NCBI GenBank assembly: GCA_025936825.1
Contig: JAICSO010000005.1
Span: 124,001 to 188,000, forward strand
DNA: 64,000 bases
Direction of reading: 5' to 3'
Source of the DNA: Terriglobales bacterium
Lineage (GTDB): Bacteria; Acidobacteriota; Terriglobia; Terriglobales; Acidobacteriaceae
Shown here: positions 1-9,132 of the stretch, one piece after another
Numbering within the stretch: the stretch's first letter is position 1
How the letters are laid out: each line of letters starts with the position of its first letter
Translations under genes and position numbers: made by a program
Notes under the pieces: model-generated
What the model was told of the DNA's origin: nothing
Databases searched by the model: none
The model's input: the letters and a program-made list of their open reading frames with translations, nothing else

Positions 1-1
1 T

Positions 2-619
2 CGCGACACACGCGACAAGCCGCTCGATGCGCATCACGGTATTTTCCAAACCGTCGATCTGCGGATCGTCCCGACTGCTTTCGGGTCAAGCGCGAACTTT
101 ACGCGCCTGCTCACACAAAATGCGTACTACAAGCCTCTGCCTGCGGGTATTGTTTTCGCGAACAGCATTCGCCTCGGGTTGGCAGCTCCGTTCTCGAACA
201 GCAATGTTCCTACCAGTGAGAGATTCTTTGCCGGCGGCGGGACCACTCTGCGCGGGTTCCCCATCAACGAGGCCGGCCCCATCCGGCAAGTCCCGTTCTG
301 TCCTCCTGGACAGAGTACGGGTTGTCCCTTGGTTCCCGTTCCCGTGGGAGGAAATCAGCTGTTTATTTTCAACTCAGAGTTGCGCTATCCCATTCCCATC
401 ATGAACAACCTGGGAGGCGTGGTTTTTTACGATGGTGGAAACGTTTACCGCCGCATCAACTTCGCAGACTTCATGCGCAACTACAGCAACACGGTGGGAA
501 TCGGGCTGAGGTATTCCACGCCCATCGGCCCGATACGTATTGACATCGGGCGGAACCTGAATCCTCCCCCTGGCATCAGCGCAACTCAATTCTTCATCAC
601 ACTTGGGCAAGCATTCTAG
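2..619 (+). CDS. Omp85/BamA-TamA family outer-membrane protein, C-terminal part (5' truncated)
   Basis: The reading frame is open from the first bases of the window, so only the last ~205 residues of a larger protein are present. The fragment contains the Omp85 barrel signature TLRGFPINEAGP (the conserved RGF/RGY loop motif), alternating beta-strand patterns such as NSELRYPIPIMNNLGGVVFYDGG, and a terminal phenylalanine (GQAF), the usual outer-membrane insertion signal. Family knowledge: Omp85 barrels insert or translocate outer-membrane proteins. The TamB-like gene follows directly, which suggests a TamA-like role rather than BamA, but the POTRA domains that would decide this are outside the window. 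Confidence 0.88.
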   Translation, partial: RDTRDKPLDAHHGIFQTVDLRIVPTAFGSSANFTRLLTQNAYYKPLPAGIVFANSIRLGLAAPFSNSNVPTSERFFAGGGTTLRGFPINEAGPIRQVPFCPPGQSTGCPLVPVPVGGNQLFIFNSELRYPIPIMNNLGGVVFYDGGNVYRRINFADFMRNYSNTVGIGLRYSTPIGPIRIDIGRNLNPPPGISATQFFITLGQAF

Positions 620-635
620 GTGTGAGCAGGTCACT

Positions 636-3600
636 ATGGCGCAGTGGAGAAAAATCGTCGGCTGGACGGCAATTGGGATCGGCGCGCTGGTTCTATTCCT
701 CATCGTCGGGGGAATTCTGCTGCTGAAAAGCGGCTCATTTCACCGGTACCTCCTCGCCAAAATTGTCGAACAGGCCAGCAAGAGCACAGGTGCCAGAGTC
801 GAGCTGCAGAATTTTGACTTCCATATTCGAAGCCTCACCGCGGACATTTATGGGTTAACGATCCACGGCAAAGAGGCTGCCGACGAGAGGCCCCTGCTCA
901 CCATTGAGAAGGCGAAGGCCAGTGTGCGGATTATTTCCTTGCTGCACATGAAGGTGAACCTGAGCGACTTGGTCATCGAGCGGCCCGTGGTCAATCTGAC
1001 TGTTAACAAGCAGGGGGAGTCGAACCTGCCACAGCCGCCACCGTCGAACAAGAAATCAAATACGAACATTTTCGATTTGGCTGTCGGGCACGTGTTGCTC
1101 ACGAACGGCGAGATTTACGCGCGGGACCGCAAGATTCCCGTGGACGCAAACTTATTCGGTTTGCAGACTGAGGTCTCCTTTTCACAAATCGAACAAAAGT
1201 ACAGCGGCACTCTCAGCTACAAAAATGGGACGATCTACTACGCGGGGCTCAAACCGCTGCCACACTCGCTCAATGCGAAATTTGATATCAGTCCTACCGA
1301 AGCTAATTTGAATCCGCTGGTGCTGCGCCTTGGCGGGTCGAAGGTGACGTTGTCGACCAATGTCCGGGATTACAGCAGCACGCCCGTGGCTAGTGGGAAG
1401 TACGACGTCGTGCTGCATACGGACGACTTCGCAGGTCTTTCGTCTGCGAGCACTTCTGGCGACGTGCGACTGGCAGGAACGCTGAACTATCGCGATGTGG
1501 CGAATCAGCCAATGCTGCGCAATGCCAAGTTGAATGGCAGTCTCGACAGCAATGGGCTGGCGGTGCTCACACAACAGGCTGTTGTGAAAATCCAGAAGCT
1601 TTCCGGTCGATATCAACTGGCAAACGGGAACTTCCAGGCCGAAGGCTTCGCCTTCAACATGCTGAACGGCACGGTGAAGGCGGATGGAGAAGTGTTGCAC
1701 CTCGACGCAACGCCTGAATCGAAGTTCCACATTGGGGTATCCGACGTTTCTCTGCAGGCACTCAAGGCATCGCTGCGCGGATACTCGAACCAGCAGGTAC
1801 CGGTGACGGGGAACCTGAGCGCGCAAGCGGATGCCCAGTGGAAAGGCAGCATAGCAAACTTGCGGGCGTCGTCGAACATCCAGATGCGCGGTGCAGTAAT
1901 CGCCGCGAATAAAGAGCGCACAGACCGATTCCCGTTGAATGCTGACGTGAGGGTGAATTACGACGGACCGCGAAATCTGATCACGGTACCGACTGCCAAC
2001 ATCCAGCTGCCGGCTACAACCATCACGGCGCAAGGCGAGATCAGCAACAATTCCAACCTGGTTATCAAAGCCGTCAGCACGAATCTGCATCAGTTAATGC
2101 TTCTGGCTTCCGGACTGCAGAGCTCGCCAAATGGCCAAAGCTCAAGTGCTTCGACTCTGTCCAGCCTGCAGGGCGCAATGACACTGAATGCGCAGGTGCG
2201 GGGCTCGATGAAAAACCCGCAAGTTACGGCGCAGCTTGCGGCGACACGATTGCAGGTCAACCAGGGGCAGTTCAGTTCGCTACAACTGGCAATGACTGCT
2301 AGCCCGTCCGGCGTGACCATACAAAATGGCTCGCTCAACGCACTGCCCCGCGGTCAAATTCAATTCAACGCGAAGGCGGGACTCAAGCGCTGGGCATATC
2401 AGCCCGACGGGCCTATTAATGCGTCCCTGCAAATCCGGCAGATGCCCCTCGCCATCGTGGACCAATTGGTTACGAAGTCTTATCCGATCACTGGCGATCT
2501 GAACGGGAACGTGCAGGTGCAAGGATCGAAAAACAATCCGCAAGGCCAGGGGAAACTGCAGATCACAAAAGCCAAGGTGCAGGATGAACCCCTGCAGACG
2601 GTGACGCTGCAGTTCACGGCAGCGGGCGGGACGATTCGTTCGCAACTGACTGAGGCAGCAAACAAGCTCAACCTGAACTTCACGCCGAAAACTAAGGCAT
2701 ACGAGCTTGCGCTGGATTTTCCGCCGCAAGAAGTTAGCAAGCTGCATGCAGTCCAGGCCAAGAACCTGCCGATCAAAGGCCAATTGTCGATCACGGCAAA
2801 AGGTGCAGGCACGATCGACAATCCGCAATTGAACGCATCGGTGGAGATGAACCAGCTCCAATTACGCGGGACGTCGATTTCGCAGGTGCGCACGGACCTG
2901 AATGTCGCGAGTCACCTGGCGAAGGTCACTCTGGCCTCAACCGGCGGTCCGGCCACGCTGAAGGGCAATGCCACCGTACACTTGTCGCCGGGTTATTACA
3001 CCGAGGCCGCATTCGACACCAGCCCAATTCCATTCGAGCCGCTGCTTGCCATGTACTACCCTTCGCGTCCAAACGGTCTGACAGGCGAGACCGAAATTCA
3101 CGCCACTGTTCGCGGGCCCTTGGCAGACAAGAACAAGTTCGAAGCGCACCTCACCATCCCAACCTTGAAAGCCCAGTATCAGCAACTGGAGATCGGGGCG
3201 GCGCAGCCGATGCGAGTCGATTACGCCAACTCGGTTGTGGTACTGCAGCCTGCAGTGTTGAAAGGCACCGACAGCTCACTCCAATTCCAAGGACGGCTGC
3301 CATTGCGCGGAGCGGAGCGGATGAACGTTTCCGCTAAAGGCTCGATTGACATGAAGCTAGCGCAGATGTTCAATCCTGACCTCCAGACTGGCGGCAAGAT
3401 CCTGCTCGATATCAGTGCAGGTGGAACTGTGAAGAGCCCGGGAATGCACGGCGACGTTCGTTTTCAGGGTGTCACATTCGCTTCACAAACGATGCCGGTG
3501 GGTATCGACAACTTCAACGCCGATATGCAAGTCACCGACACGGGAGTGCAAATCACGAATGCGGTGGGCCACATGGGTGGCGGCGAAATCCAGCTGGGAG

Positions 3601-4571
3601 GATCAGTGATCTATCGCCCCGCGTTGCAGGCCAATGTGAGTGTGACTGCGAAGTCGGTGCGATTGCGTTATCCCGAAGGCGTACGCACCGTGTTTGACAG
3701 CAGTCTTATGCTGACTGGTGATGCGCAGGCGTCCACGTTGCAGGGTCGCGTGCTGATCGACTCAGTTTCATTCACGTCTGACTTCGACCTGACCAACTTC
3801 ATGGGACAGTTTACCGGGGTTAGTGCTCCGCCCACGGGCCAGAGCTTCGCCGACAATCTCAAGCTGCAGATAGCAGTGCAGTCGAGCAATCAGCTGAATG
3901 CCGGAACAGCGCAGTTGGGTTTTGAAGGGTCAGCCAATCTGCGCATCATCGGGACAGCGGCAAACCCTGTGGTGGTTGGAAGGACAGACATCACTTCCGC
4001 CGACCTGTTTTTCCAGAAGCGGGAGTATCACCTCTCGCAGGGGATCATTAACTTTGTAAATCCTAACAAGACGGATCCCGTACTGAACCTGCTGATCACG
4101 ACGACCATCAATCAGTACAACCTGAGCATCCGTTTGCAGGGGCCGATTGAGAAGCTGCAGACTAGCTACATTTCCGATCCGCCGCTGCCGCCAATCGACA
4201 TCATTAACCTGATTGCCCGCGGCACGACAACTGAGGGCGCGCCGCAGAGCTTTGGGGCGAGCACTGTCCTCGCCCAAGGCCTTAGCCAGGTAGAGAGCAC
4301 AGTGGGAAGCAACATAAGTAAGCTGACCGGAATCTCAGGATTGCAGATCGATCCCATGATCGGCGGCAACAACAGCAATCCGTCCGCGCGCATTGGTATG
4401 CAAAAACGGGTGACCAAGAACTTTATTTTTTCTTTCTCAACCGATGTAACCCAACCGCAGAGCGAAATCGTCCAAGGGGAATATCAACTCAATAAGCGCT
4501 GGTCAATAAGCGTCGTGAGGGATACAAGCGGAGGCTTTTCGGTTGATGGCCGGTACCATACAAATTTCTGA
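636..4571 (+). CDS. tamB: TamB-like translocation and assembly protein (DUF490), inner-membrane anchored
   Basis: About 1311 residues. A single N-terminal membrane segment (about residues 6-30, rich in I, L, V and G) is followed by a very long periplasmic region of short beta-strand repeats. The C-terminal ~300 residues match the TamB domain, with motifs IDIINLIARGTT and a closing strand RYHTNF. TamB spans the periplasm and works with TamA in outer-membrane protein assembly or lipid transport. The open frame begins earlier at TTG 603, but ATG 636 has a GAGCAGG ribosome site just upstream and starts right before the membrane segment. The gene follows the Omp85 stop by 16 bases, so the pair is probably one operon. 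The length is typical of the family. Confidence 0.9.
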   Translation: MAQWRKIVGWTAIGIGALVLFLIVGGILLLKSGSFHRYLLAKIVEQASKSTGARVELQNFDFHIRSLTADIYGLTIHGKEAADERPLLTIEKAKASVRIISLLHMKVNLSDLVIERPVVNLTVNKQGESNLPQPPPSNKKSNTNIFDLAVGHVLLTNGEIYARDRKIPVDANLFGLQTEVSFSQIEQKYSGTLSYKNGTIYYAGLKPLPHSLNAKFDISPTEANLNPLVLRLGGSKVTLSTNVRDYSSTPVASGKYDVVLHTDDFAGLSSASTSGDVRLAGTLNYRDVANQPMLRNAKLNGSLDSNGLAVLTQQAVVKIQKLSGRYQLANGNFQAEGFAFNMLNGTVKADGEVLHLDATPESKFHIGVSDVSLQALKASLRGYSNQQVPVTGNLSAQADAQWKGSIANLRASSNIQMRGAVIAANKERTDRFPLNADVRVNYDGPRNLITVPTANIQLPATTITAQGEISNNSNLVIKAVSTNLHQLMLLASGLQSSPNGQSSSASTLSSLQGAMTLNAQVRGSMKNPQVTAQLAATRLQVNQGQFSSLQLAMTASPSGVTIQNGSLNALPRGQIQFNAKAGLKRWAYQPDGPINASLQIRQMPLAIVDQLVTKSYPITGDLNGNVQVQGSKNNPQGQGKLQITKAKVQDEPLQTVTLQFTAAGGTIRSQLTEAANKLNLNFTPKTKAYELALDFPPQEVSKLHAVQAKNLPIKGQLSITAKGAGTIDNPQLNASVEMNQLQLRGTSISQVRTDLNVASHLAKVTLASTGGPATLKGNATVHLSPGYYTEAAFDTSPIPFEPLLAMYYPSRPNGLTGETEIHATVRGPLADKNKFEAHLTIPTLKAQYQQLEIGAAQPMRVDYANSVVVLQPAVLKGTDSSLQFQGRLPLRGAERMNVSAKGSIDMKLAQMFNPDLQTGGKILLDISAGGTVKSPGMHGDVRFQGVTFASQTMPVGIDNFNADMQVTDTGVQITNAVGHMGGGEIQLGGSVIYRPALQANVSVTAKSVRLRYPEGVRTVFDSSLMLTGDAQASTLQGRVLIDSVSFTSDFDLTNFMGQFTGVSAPPTGQSFADNLKLQIAVQSSNQLNAGTAQLGFEGSANLRIIGTAANPVVVGRTDITSADLFFQKREYHLSQGIINFVNPNKTDPVLNLLITTTINQYNLSIRLQGPIEKLQTSYISDPPLPPIDIINLIARGTTTEGAPQSFGASTVLAQGLSQVESTVGSNISKLTGISGLQIDPMIGGNNSNPSARIGMQKRVTKNFIFSFSTDVTQPQSEIVQGEYQLNKRWSISVVRDTSGGFSVDGRYHTNF

Positions 4572-6246
4572 CAATCTTTCGTTGCCGCAACCCAGCATCG
4601 AGCCACAGCCTTCAGCCACTCCCAGCGCGGCTGAGTCAGATCCTTGGATCTTTCGCGACGGGAAACGGGTTGTAAATGGGCTGGAGTTGCTCGGCGATCT
4701 ACGACGACGAATTGCGAGCGCACTCAGCAGTAGCACTCTGCTCGACGCACTCATTGAAGCCGGAGAATTGGAAGCTGCGCTTGCTGATGCTGGCTCGAAG
4801 TCAGCAGAATCGGCAGCACGGGTTGCGGACTGCCTGGCATCGGCAGTCATTCACGGCGACGCCACTGCTCTTGCGCAGGCGGCGACCTATGCGGAGCAAA
4901 TCACCGCTCCGGATACGCTCACCATCGCTCCGCCTGAAGGGTTCACCTACTACGCTCTGCACCCCAGCGATTTTGCGCGGCTGGCAGAGACGCTAGACTC
5001 GCAGCGCTACGCTGTAATCGGCATTCGCAGTATTGGGACGACTCTGAGCGCCGTGGTGCTCACAGCGCTTACGACTCAGGGCAAGCAGGCTGGTCGAATA
5101 ACAGTGCGTCCAACCGGACATCCCTATTCCCGCCAGACTGACTTCAGCGCGGATCAACTGCGCTGGATCGGCGAAAACCGTGGTGCGCAGTTCCTAATCG
5201 TAGATGAAGGGCCCGGACGAAGTGGGTCGACGTTTTTATCTGTAGCAGAGGCCCTAGTGCGCGCCGGAGTTCCGCGACATGAGATCACGATCATGGGAAG
5301 CCGCGAGCCCGATTTGGGTTCTCTCTGTGCCGACAACGCGATCAACCGCTGGCGCGAGTTTCGCTTCGTTGCAACTGCACCCTCGGTCAACCAGCGTTTC
5401 GCTGAATGCACTTACGTAGGCGGCGGAGACTGGCGGCAGTACCTGTTCCCGGCGGGACAGCCGTGGCCCGCGAGCTGGATGCAGATGGAGAGGCTCAAGT
5501 TTGTTTCCGCCGATCAGCAAATTCTGTACAAATTTGAAGGCATGGGCCCGATTGGCGCAGAAGCACGACATCGCGCATGCCGTCTGGCGCAAGCAGGATT
5601 TGGGTCTCAGGTTAGCGATGCGGGCGGCGGTTTCCTCGCCTATGAACTGGTAAAAGGGACGCAGGCGCGGATACAACAAACCAATGCTTCGATTCTTGCC
5701 CGCATAGCCGATTACTGCGCCTTCCGGTATGCCGAGCTTGGCACGCTTTGCTCCGCAGAAGAAGCTCAGTTGCGCGAGATGCTCGAGTTCAACGTGGCGC
5801 AAGAATTCGGAATAGCGCTTGCTCTGCCCAGTGACTCGCTGCGCACACAGCGGCCGCTAACGACCGATGGCCGCATGAATCCTCACGAGTGGATCTTGAA
5901 TGACTCGGGACAGCTGATCAAAACCGACGGCGTGGATCACGGTGACAATCACTTCTTTCCTGGCCCGTGCGACATCGCTTGGGACCTGGCCGGTGCTGTG
6001 GTCGAATGGCAGCTTGGATCGGACGCCAGCAATTTTCTTGTCGACCAGTTTAGACGACGGTCTGGTGTGAATGTCTCACCAGAGCTTTCCCTTTACAAAC
6101 TGGCTTACTCGGTGTTCCGGCTTGGCTTCTGCAAGATGGCGGTGTCTACGGTGAAAGGTTCCACAGAGGAACTGCGATTGTTGAATGCCTATCGTCAGTA
6201 CCGCGCCATCGCGCAAGATCTGTTGCAAACTCATTTGCACCACTAG
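4546..6246 (+). CDS. Phosphoribosyltransferase-like / kinase-like fusion protein of unknown function
   Basis: About 566 residues. It overlaps the end of the tamB-like gene by 26 bases; ATG 4546 is preferred over TTG 4543 because GGAGG lies about 10 bases upstream. The middle (about residues 155-250) reads like a type I PRTase: IGIRSIGTTLSAVV, then FLIVDEGPGRSGSTF, which resembles the PRPP-binding acidic loop plus glycine/serine loop. The C-terminal part contains DGVDHGDNHFFPGP and DIAWDLAG, resembling the end of aminoglycoside-phosphotransferase-type kinases. No signal peptide is visible, so it is probably cytoplasmic. I do not recognise a named family. The substrate is unknown, and the co-transcription with tamA/tamB-like genes may only be positional. 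Confidence 0.72.
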   Translation: MAGTIQISDNLSLPQPSIEPQPSATPSAAESDPWIFRDGKRVVNGLELLGDLRRRIASALSSSTLLDALIEAGELEAALADAGSKSAESAARVADCLASAVIHGDATALAQAATYAEQITAPDTLTIAPPEGFTYYALHPSDFARLAETLDSQRYAVIGIRSIGTTLSAVVLTALTTQGKQAGRITVRPTGHPYSRQTDFSADQLRWIGENRGAQFLIVDEGPGRSGSTFLSVAEALVRAGVPRHEITIMGSREPDLGSLCADNAINRWREFRFVATAPSVNQRFAECTYVGGGDWRQYLFPAGQPWPASWMQMERLKFVSADQQILYKFEGMGPIGAEARHRACRLAQAGFGSQVSDAGGGFLAYELVKGTQARIQQTNASILARIADYCAFRYAELGTLCSAEEAQLREMLEFNVAQEFGIALALPSDSLRTQRPLTTDGRMNPHEWILNDSGQLIKTDGVDHGDNHFFPGPCDIAWDLAGAVVEWQLGSDASNFLVDQFRRRSGVNVSPELSLYKLAYSVFRLGFCKMAVSTVKGSTEELRLLNAYRQYRAIAQDLLQTHLHH

Positions 6247-6414
6247 AAACGAGAGATGTTCCAATGGATCCTGTAAACGCACAGAAGGTCTAAGGCCCTC
6301 TACAGGATTCCCTTTATTGCTGACGCGGTTACCTCGGACTAGACTCCGTAGGTCGCCGTAATCTCCTAGTGACATCCGCAAATATTGGAGTAATAAAGGC
6401 TTCGGTGTATTCTT

Positions 6415-6876
6415 ATGGCTTCTGCAGTTATGCCGCACGATGCGATCAACTCTGACGTTGGTACCCGGCCCACGCGAATTCTTGTAGCTGATGACCACGA
6501 GGTCATGAGGATGGGTCTACGCAACCTCCTCGAGTCAGTGCCAGGATGGTCGGTTTATGCGGGTGCTTCAACGGGAACCGAAGCCGTGGAACTCGCATTG
6601 GTGTCATCTCCAGACATCGTCATTATGGATATCACCATGCCGGAAATGAACGGCTTTGAAGCCGCGGCCCGCATTGCGGCGGAGCGCCCTGACATTCCGA
6701 TCATTATGTTTTCGCTTCACCTCTCCGAGGACGTCGTGAACCGGTTCAAGACCGGCAGCATTCGTGGAGCGGTCGCGAAAAGCGAAGCTGCGAGAGATCT
6801 AGTTGACGCGGTCCGCGCCGTTCTGGATGGAAAAACGTTTTTTCCAGAACGACGTTCTCAAGGCGCGAACGGGTGA
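6415..6876 (+). CDS. Stand-alone response regulator receiver domain (NarL-type, no output domain)
   Basis: 153 residues. The receiver fold is complete: acidic pair DD at residues 26-27 (LVADDHE), phospho-acceptor D72 in IVIMDITMPEMNG, and the conserved lysine K122 in AVAKSEA. Spacing and motifs match NarL/FixJ receivers, but the protein stops shortly after the last helix (RAVLDGKTFF), exactly where a LuxR-type helix-turn-helix normally follows. It could be a CheY-like single-domain phospho-relay protein or a truncated NarL regulator. No histidine kinase is adjacent. The 168-base region upstream shows no clear feature. Confidence 0.88.
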   Translation: MASAVMPHDAINSDVGTRPTRILVADDHEVMRMGLRNLLESVPGWSVYAGASTGTEAVELALVSSPDIVIMDITMPEMNGFEAAARIAAERPDIPIIMFSLHLSEDVVNRFKTGSIRGAVAKSEAARDLVDAVRAVLDGKTFFPERRSQGANG

Positions 6877-6983
6877 ATTTGCTGCACTGACGTACTCACC
6901 TGAGCGGTTCTACATTCTTCACCCGATTTCCAAGCATTTCGCCATGTGGGATATAAGGGAAGCCATCTTTTGGCGCGCCCCCA

Positions 6984-7226
6984 ATGACGTCTCGCTGCGC
7001 GAATCCCGATTGTGCAGTTCCGCTCCGTTATTTACGAGACGGAAGAATTTTTCAATTCGAAGTCCGCAATGGATTTTCGAAGCTGCCTGACGACAAACCC
7101 ATCACCGTGGCTGATAGGGTTCGTCGCGTTTCTCACTTTTGGCTATGTGGGCACTGCTCGTCGACTCTAACGCTCGCCTTCGATGCTATTAAAGGTGTAA
7201 TCATACGGCCGCGCGCCACCGCCTAA
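6984..7226 (+). CDS. Small zinc-ribbon-like protein, function unknown
   Basis: 80 residues. It has two cysteine pairs, CANPDC near the N-terminus and CGHC near residue 56, separated by the motif LRYLRDGRIFQFE; together they could hold one zinc ion. The pattern of an N-terminal CxxxxC, an R-D-G-R-I turn and a late HFWLCGHC is familiar from small conserved proteins of acidobacteria, but I know no function. It has its own start ATG about 107 bases after the receiver gene and no overlapping competitor of better quality. It is probably cytoplasmic and may bind nucleic acid or act as a small regulator. Confidence 0.7.
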   Translation: MTSRCANPDCAVPLRYLRDGRIFQFEVRNGFSKLPDDKPITVADRVRRVSHFWLCGHCSSTLTLAFDAIKGVIIRPRATA

Positions 7227-7441
7227 GAATTACCGGCTTTCAGCACGACCTTCCACTAGAGATACAGATATTCCCTCGTAGGGAAATCGCCTCTAAACCG
7301 AACAAAAATCAAGGCCATTCAGGCTCTCCCCTACAGCAAATCGCATTTTGAAGTACAGCGACGGCCTGATCGTCAGGCGCACATGCATTGGCTATGCTTG
7401 CCTCTGATGCTGGTCAATAGACCAAGCCAAGAGGAGGCAGC

Positions 7442-7618
7442 ATGCTTTATTGGGCGCTGGTATTTCTGATTGTCGCGATCATCGCCGCGATCTTCGGGTT
7501 CGGCGGTGTGGCGGTCGCAGCGGCCGGAATCGCGAAGCTCCTGTTCTTTATTTTCCTCGTGATTTTCATCATCACGTTGATAACAGGACTCACCCGCCGC
7601 GGCAGCACTGGGGTCTGA
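7442..7618 (+). CDS. DUF1328-type small membrane protein (YtjA-like), 58 aa
   Basis: The ATG at 7442 is preceded by a strong GAGGAGG ribosome site at about 7431-7437. The 58-residue product starts [16 protein letters not shown], continues with a glycine-alanine stretch ([15 protein letters not shown]) and a second hydrophobic helix ([14 protein letters not shown]), and ends in a short basic tail TRRGSTGV. This order is the hallmark of the DUF1328/YtjA family of two-helix membrane peptides found across bacteria, often stress-induced. The role is unknown. It stands alone between two gaps of about 160-215 bases. Confidence 0.88.
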   Translation: MLYWALVFLIVAIIAAIFGFGGVAVAAAGIAKLLFFIFLVIFIITLITGLTRRGSTGV

Positions 7619-7777
7619 GCATAAGCCTCACGCGGCAAATAGCAATCGACGCTTTACCAAGGCCGGGCCGGGCTGGTTTCTTCGCGCGAAAGTGAAGCCA
7701 GTTGTCGGTCCGGATCGCTTTTTCAGAGCCCGGTCCAGAGTGCTTTCTGAGAGGCACGGAATTCCTTGCCGTAAGCT

Positions 7778-9037
7778 TCAGCCCCAACGTGGCTGTTCAT
7801 CGAGGCTGATGCCAAGGGCCGTCTTAGCCACGACTTCATGCGTAAGGAAGCTATTTGCGGGGTGAATGCGTCCCAGTCGCGCATCGCGCAGCAGGCGCTC
7901 ATATCCCACTGACCGGAAAATGCCCGCCCCGCCCGCGATGTCGAGGCCGGTATCGACGACGCGCCACGCTCCTTCCACGGCTTTGTACTTTGCGGCAAAA
8001 ATCTTGGCGGGCCATTCTGCACCGTGGTCCACGCCGCTAGACCAGTCCTCCGCAATGCGCTCGAGATGCGGACCGATCGACTCCATTTCGATCACCATCT
8101 GCGCGATCGCGTGCTGAAGCTCGGGATGATATGCCATGGAGCGGGAGACGGCGAGCGAGTGCTTGCTCTTCACTGCCGCAATGCTCTTATCCAGAGCTCG
8201 CTTGGCCAGGCCGTAATAGATGTTGCCGAAGCCTAGCAGAGCCCAGGCAAATATCGAGAGCACAAATGAATCGATTCCCGCGCCTCCCGCTGGCACAATA
8301 CGTGCAATGTAGCGGTCGGGAATGAAAGCATTCTCGAGCACAGTGTCATCACTGCGTGTAGCGCGCATGCCGAGAACATCCCAAGTTTCCTTGATGATGT
8401 ACCCGGAACTGTCACGCGGCAAGAATGCGTGAACAATCTTGGGCTGGGTTGGATCGCTTGTGTCCATGCCATGCAGGCCCAAGCGTGTCCACACGGGAGT
8501 CAGACTCCCAAACTGCTTGCTGCCGTTGAAGCGGTACCCGCCTTCGACACGCTCGGCCTTTGACGACGAAAACAGCACCGGAATGTCATTCCCACTTTCG
8601 GCGTGTCCCGCGGCGAAGATTTCCCCGGCAGCTGCGTCGCGCAGTATCCATTCGAGCGAAGAATCGCCGCGCCGCCAAAGATCGGCAGCGACGCCGACCC
8701 AGTAAAGATGCATGTTCACGGCAAGCGCAGTCGCCGGCGCATAGTATGCGAGGCGTCGTTGCTCGCGGCAAACTTCGGCGAGGTTCAGTCCAGGTCCACC
8801 GAACTCCCGCGGCACCGGCAGCACGAGATACTTTGCTGCCCGGAGTTCTTCAAAATCCTGATCGAAGAAGCGGTTTTCGCGGTCATAGATAGCGGCCCGC
8901 GAATCAAAACGCGTCAGCATCTGCTCAGTGAGAGGGCTTTCAAATGCATGCTGAGGCGTTGCCGGCTTTCCATTTGCAGAGTTGAGATGCCGCTCTGCAG
9001 CTTTCTTAACAAGGGTTGCTTTGTGAGCTGGAGCCAT
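7778..9037 (-). CDS. Acyl-CoA dehydrogenase family flavoprotein
   Basis: 419 residues. The three-domain acyl-CoA dehydrogenase fold is recognisable: an N-terminal helical part (REFGGPGLNLAEVCREQRRL), a middle beta domain with YRFNGSKQFGSLTP and WDVLGMRATRSDD, and a C-terminal helical domain with the flavin-contacting stretch VVDTGLDIAGGAGIFRS and RDARLGRIHPANSF. Family members oxidise acyl-CoA thioesters with FAD; a minority are flavin-dependent monooxygenases of the DszC/HsaA type, and this sequence could belong to either. No electron-transfer flavoprotein or CoA ligase lies next to it. A methyltransferase gene on the same strand ends 95 bases upstream, so the two might be co-transcribed. 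Confidence 0.85.
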   Translation of the reverse strand: MAPAHKATLVKKAAERHLNSANGKPATPQHAFESPLTEQMLTRFDSRAAIYDRENRFFDQDFEELRAAKYLVLPVPREFGGPGLNLAEVCREQRRLAYYAPATALAVNMHLYWVGVAADLWRRGDSSLEWILRDAAAGEIFAAGHAESGNDIPVLFSSSKAERVEGGYRFNGSKQFGSLTPVWTRLGLHGMDTSDPTQPKIVHAFLPRDSSGYIIKETWDVLGMRATRSDDTVLENAFIPDRYIARIVPAGGAGIDSFVLSIFAWALLGFGNIYYGLAKRALDKSIAAVKSKHSLAVSRSMAYHPELQHAIAQMVIEMESIGPHLERIAEDWSSGVDHGAEWPAKIFAAKYKAVEGAWRVVDTGLDIAGGAGIFRSVGYERLLRDARLGRIHPANSFLTHEVVAKTALGISLDEQPRWG

Positions 9038-9132
9038 AGGTCACCCACGCTAGTCGTTTCAGTGCGGAACATTTTACTCCGAGATCAACCGGGCAACCCC
9101 ATGGAAAGGCTGCCCAATTGATCCTGCTTTCA

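Noticed and set aside
6803-7090. 95-codon plus-strand frame across the receiver and zinc-ribbon genes
   Set aside because: It shadows two better-supported genes in another frame.
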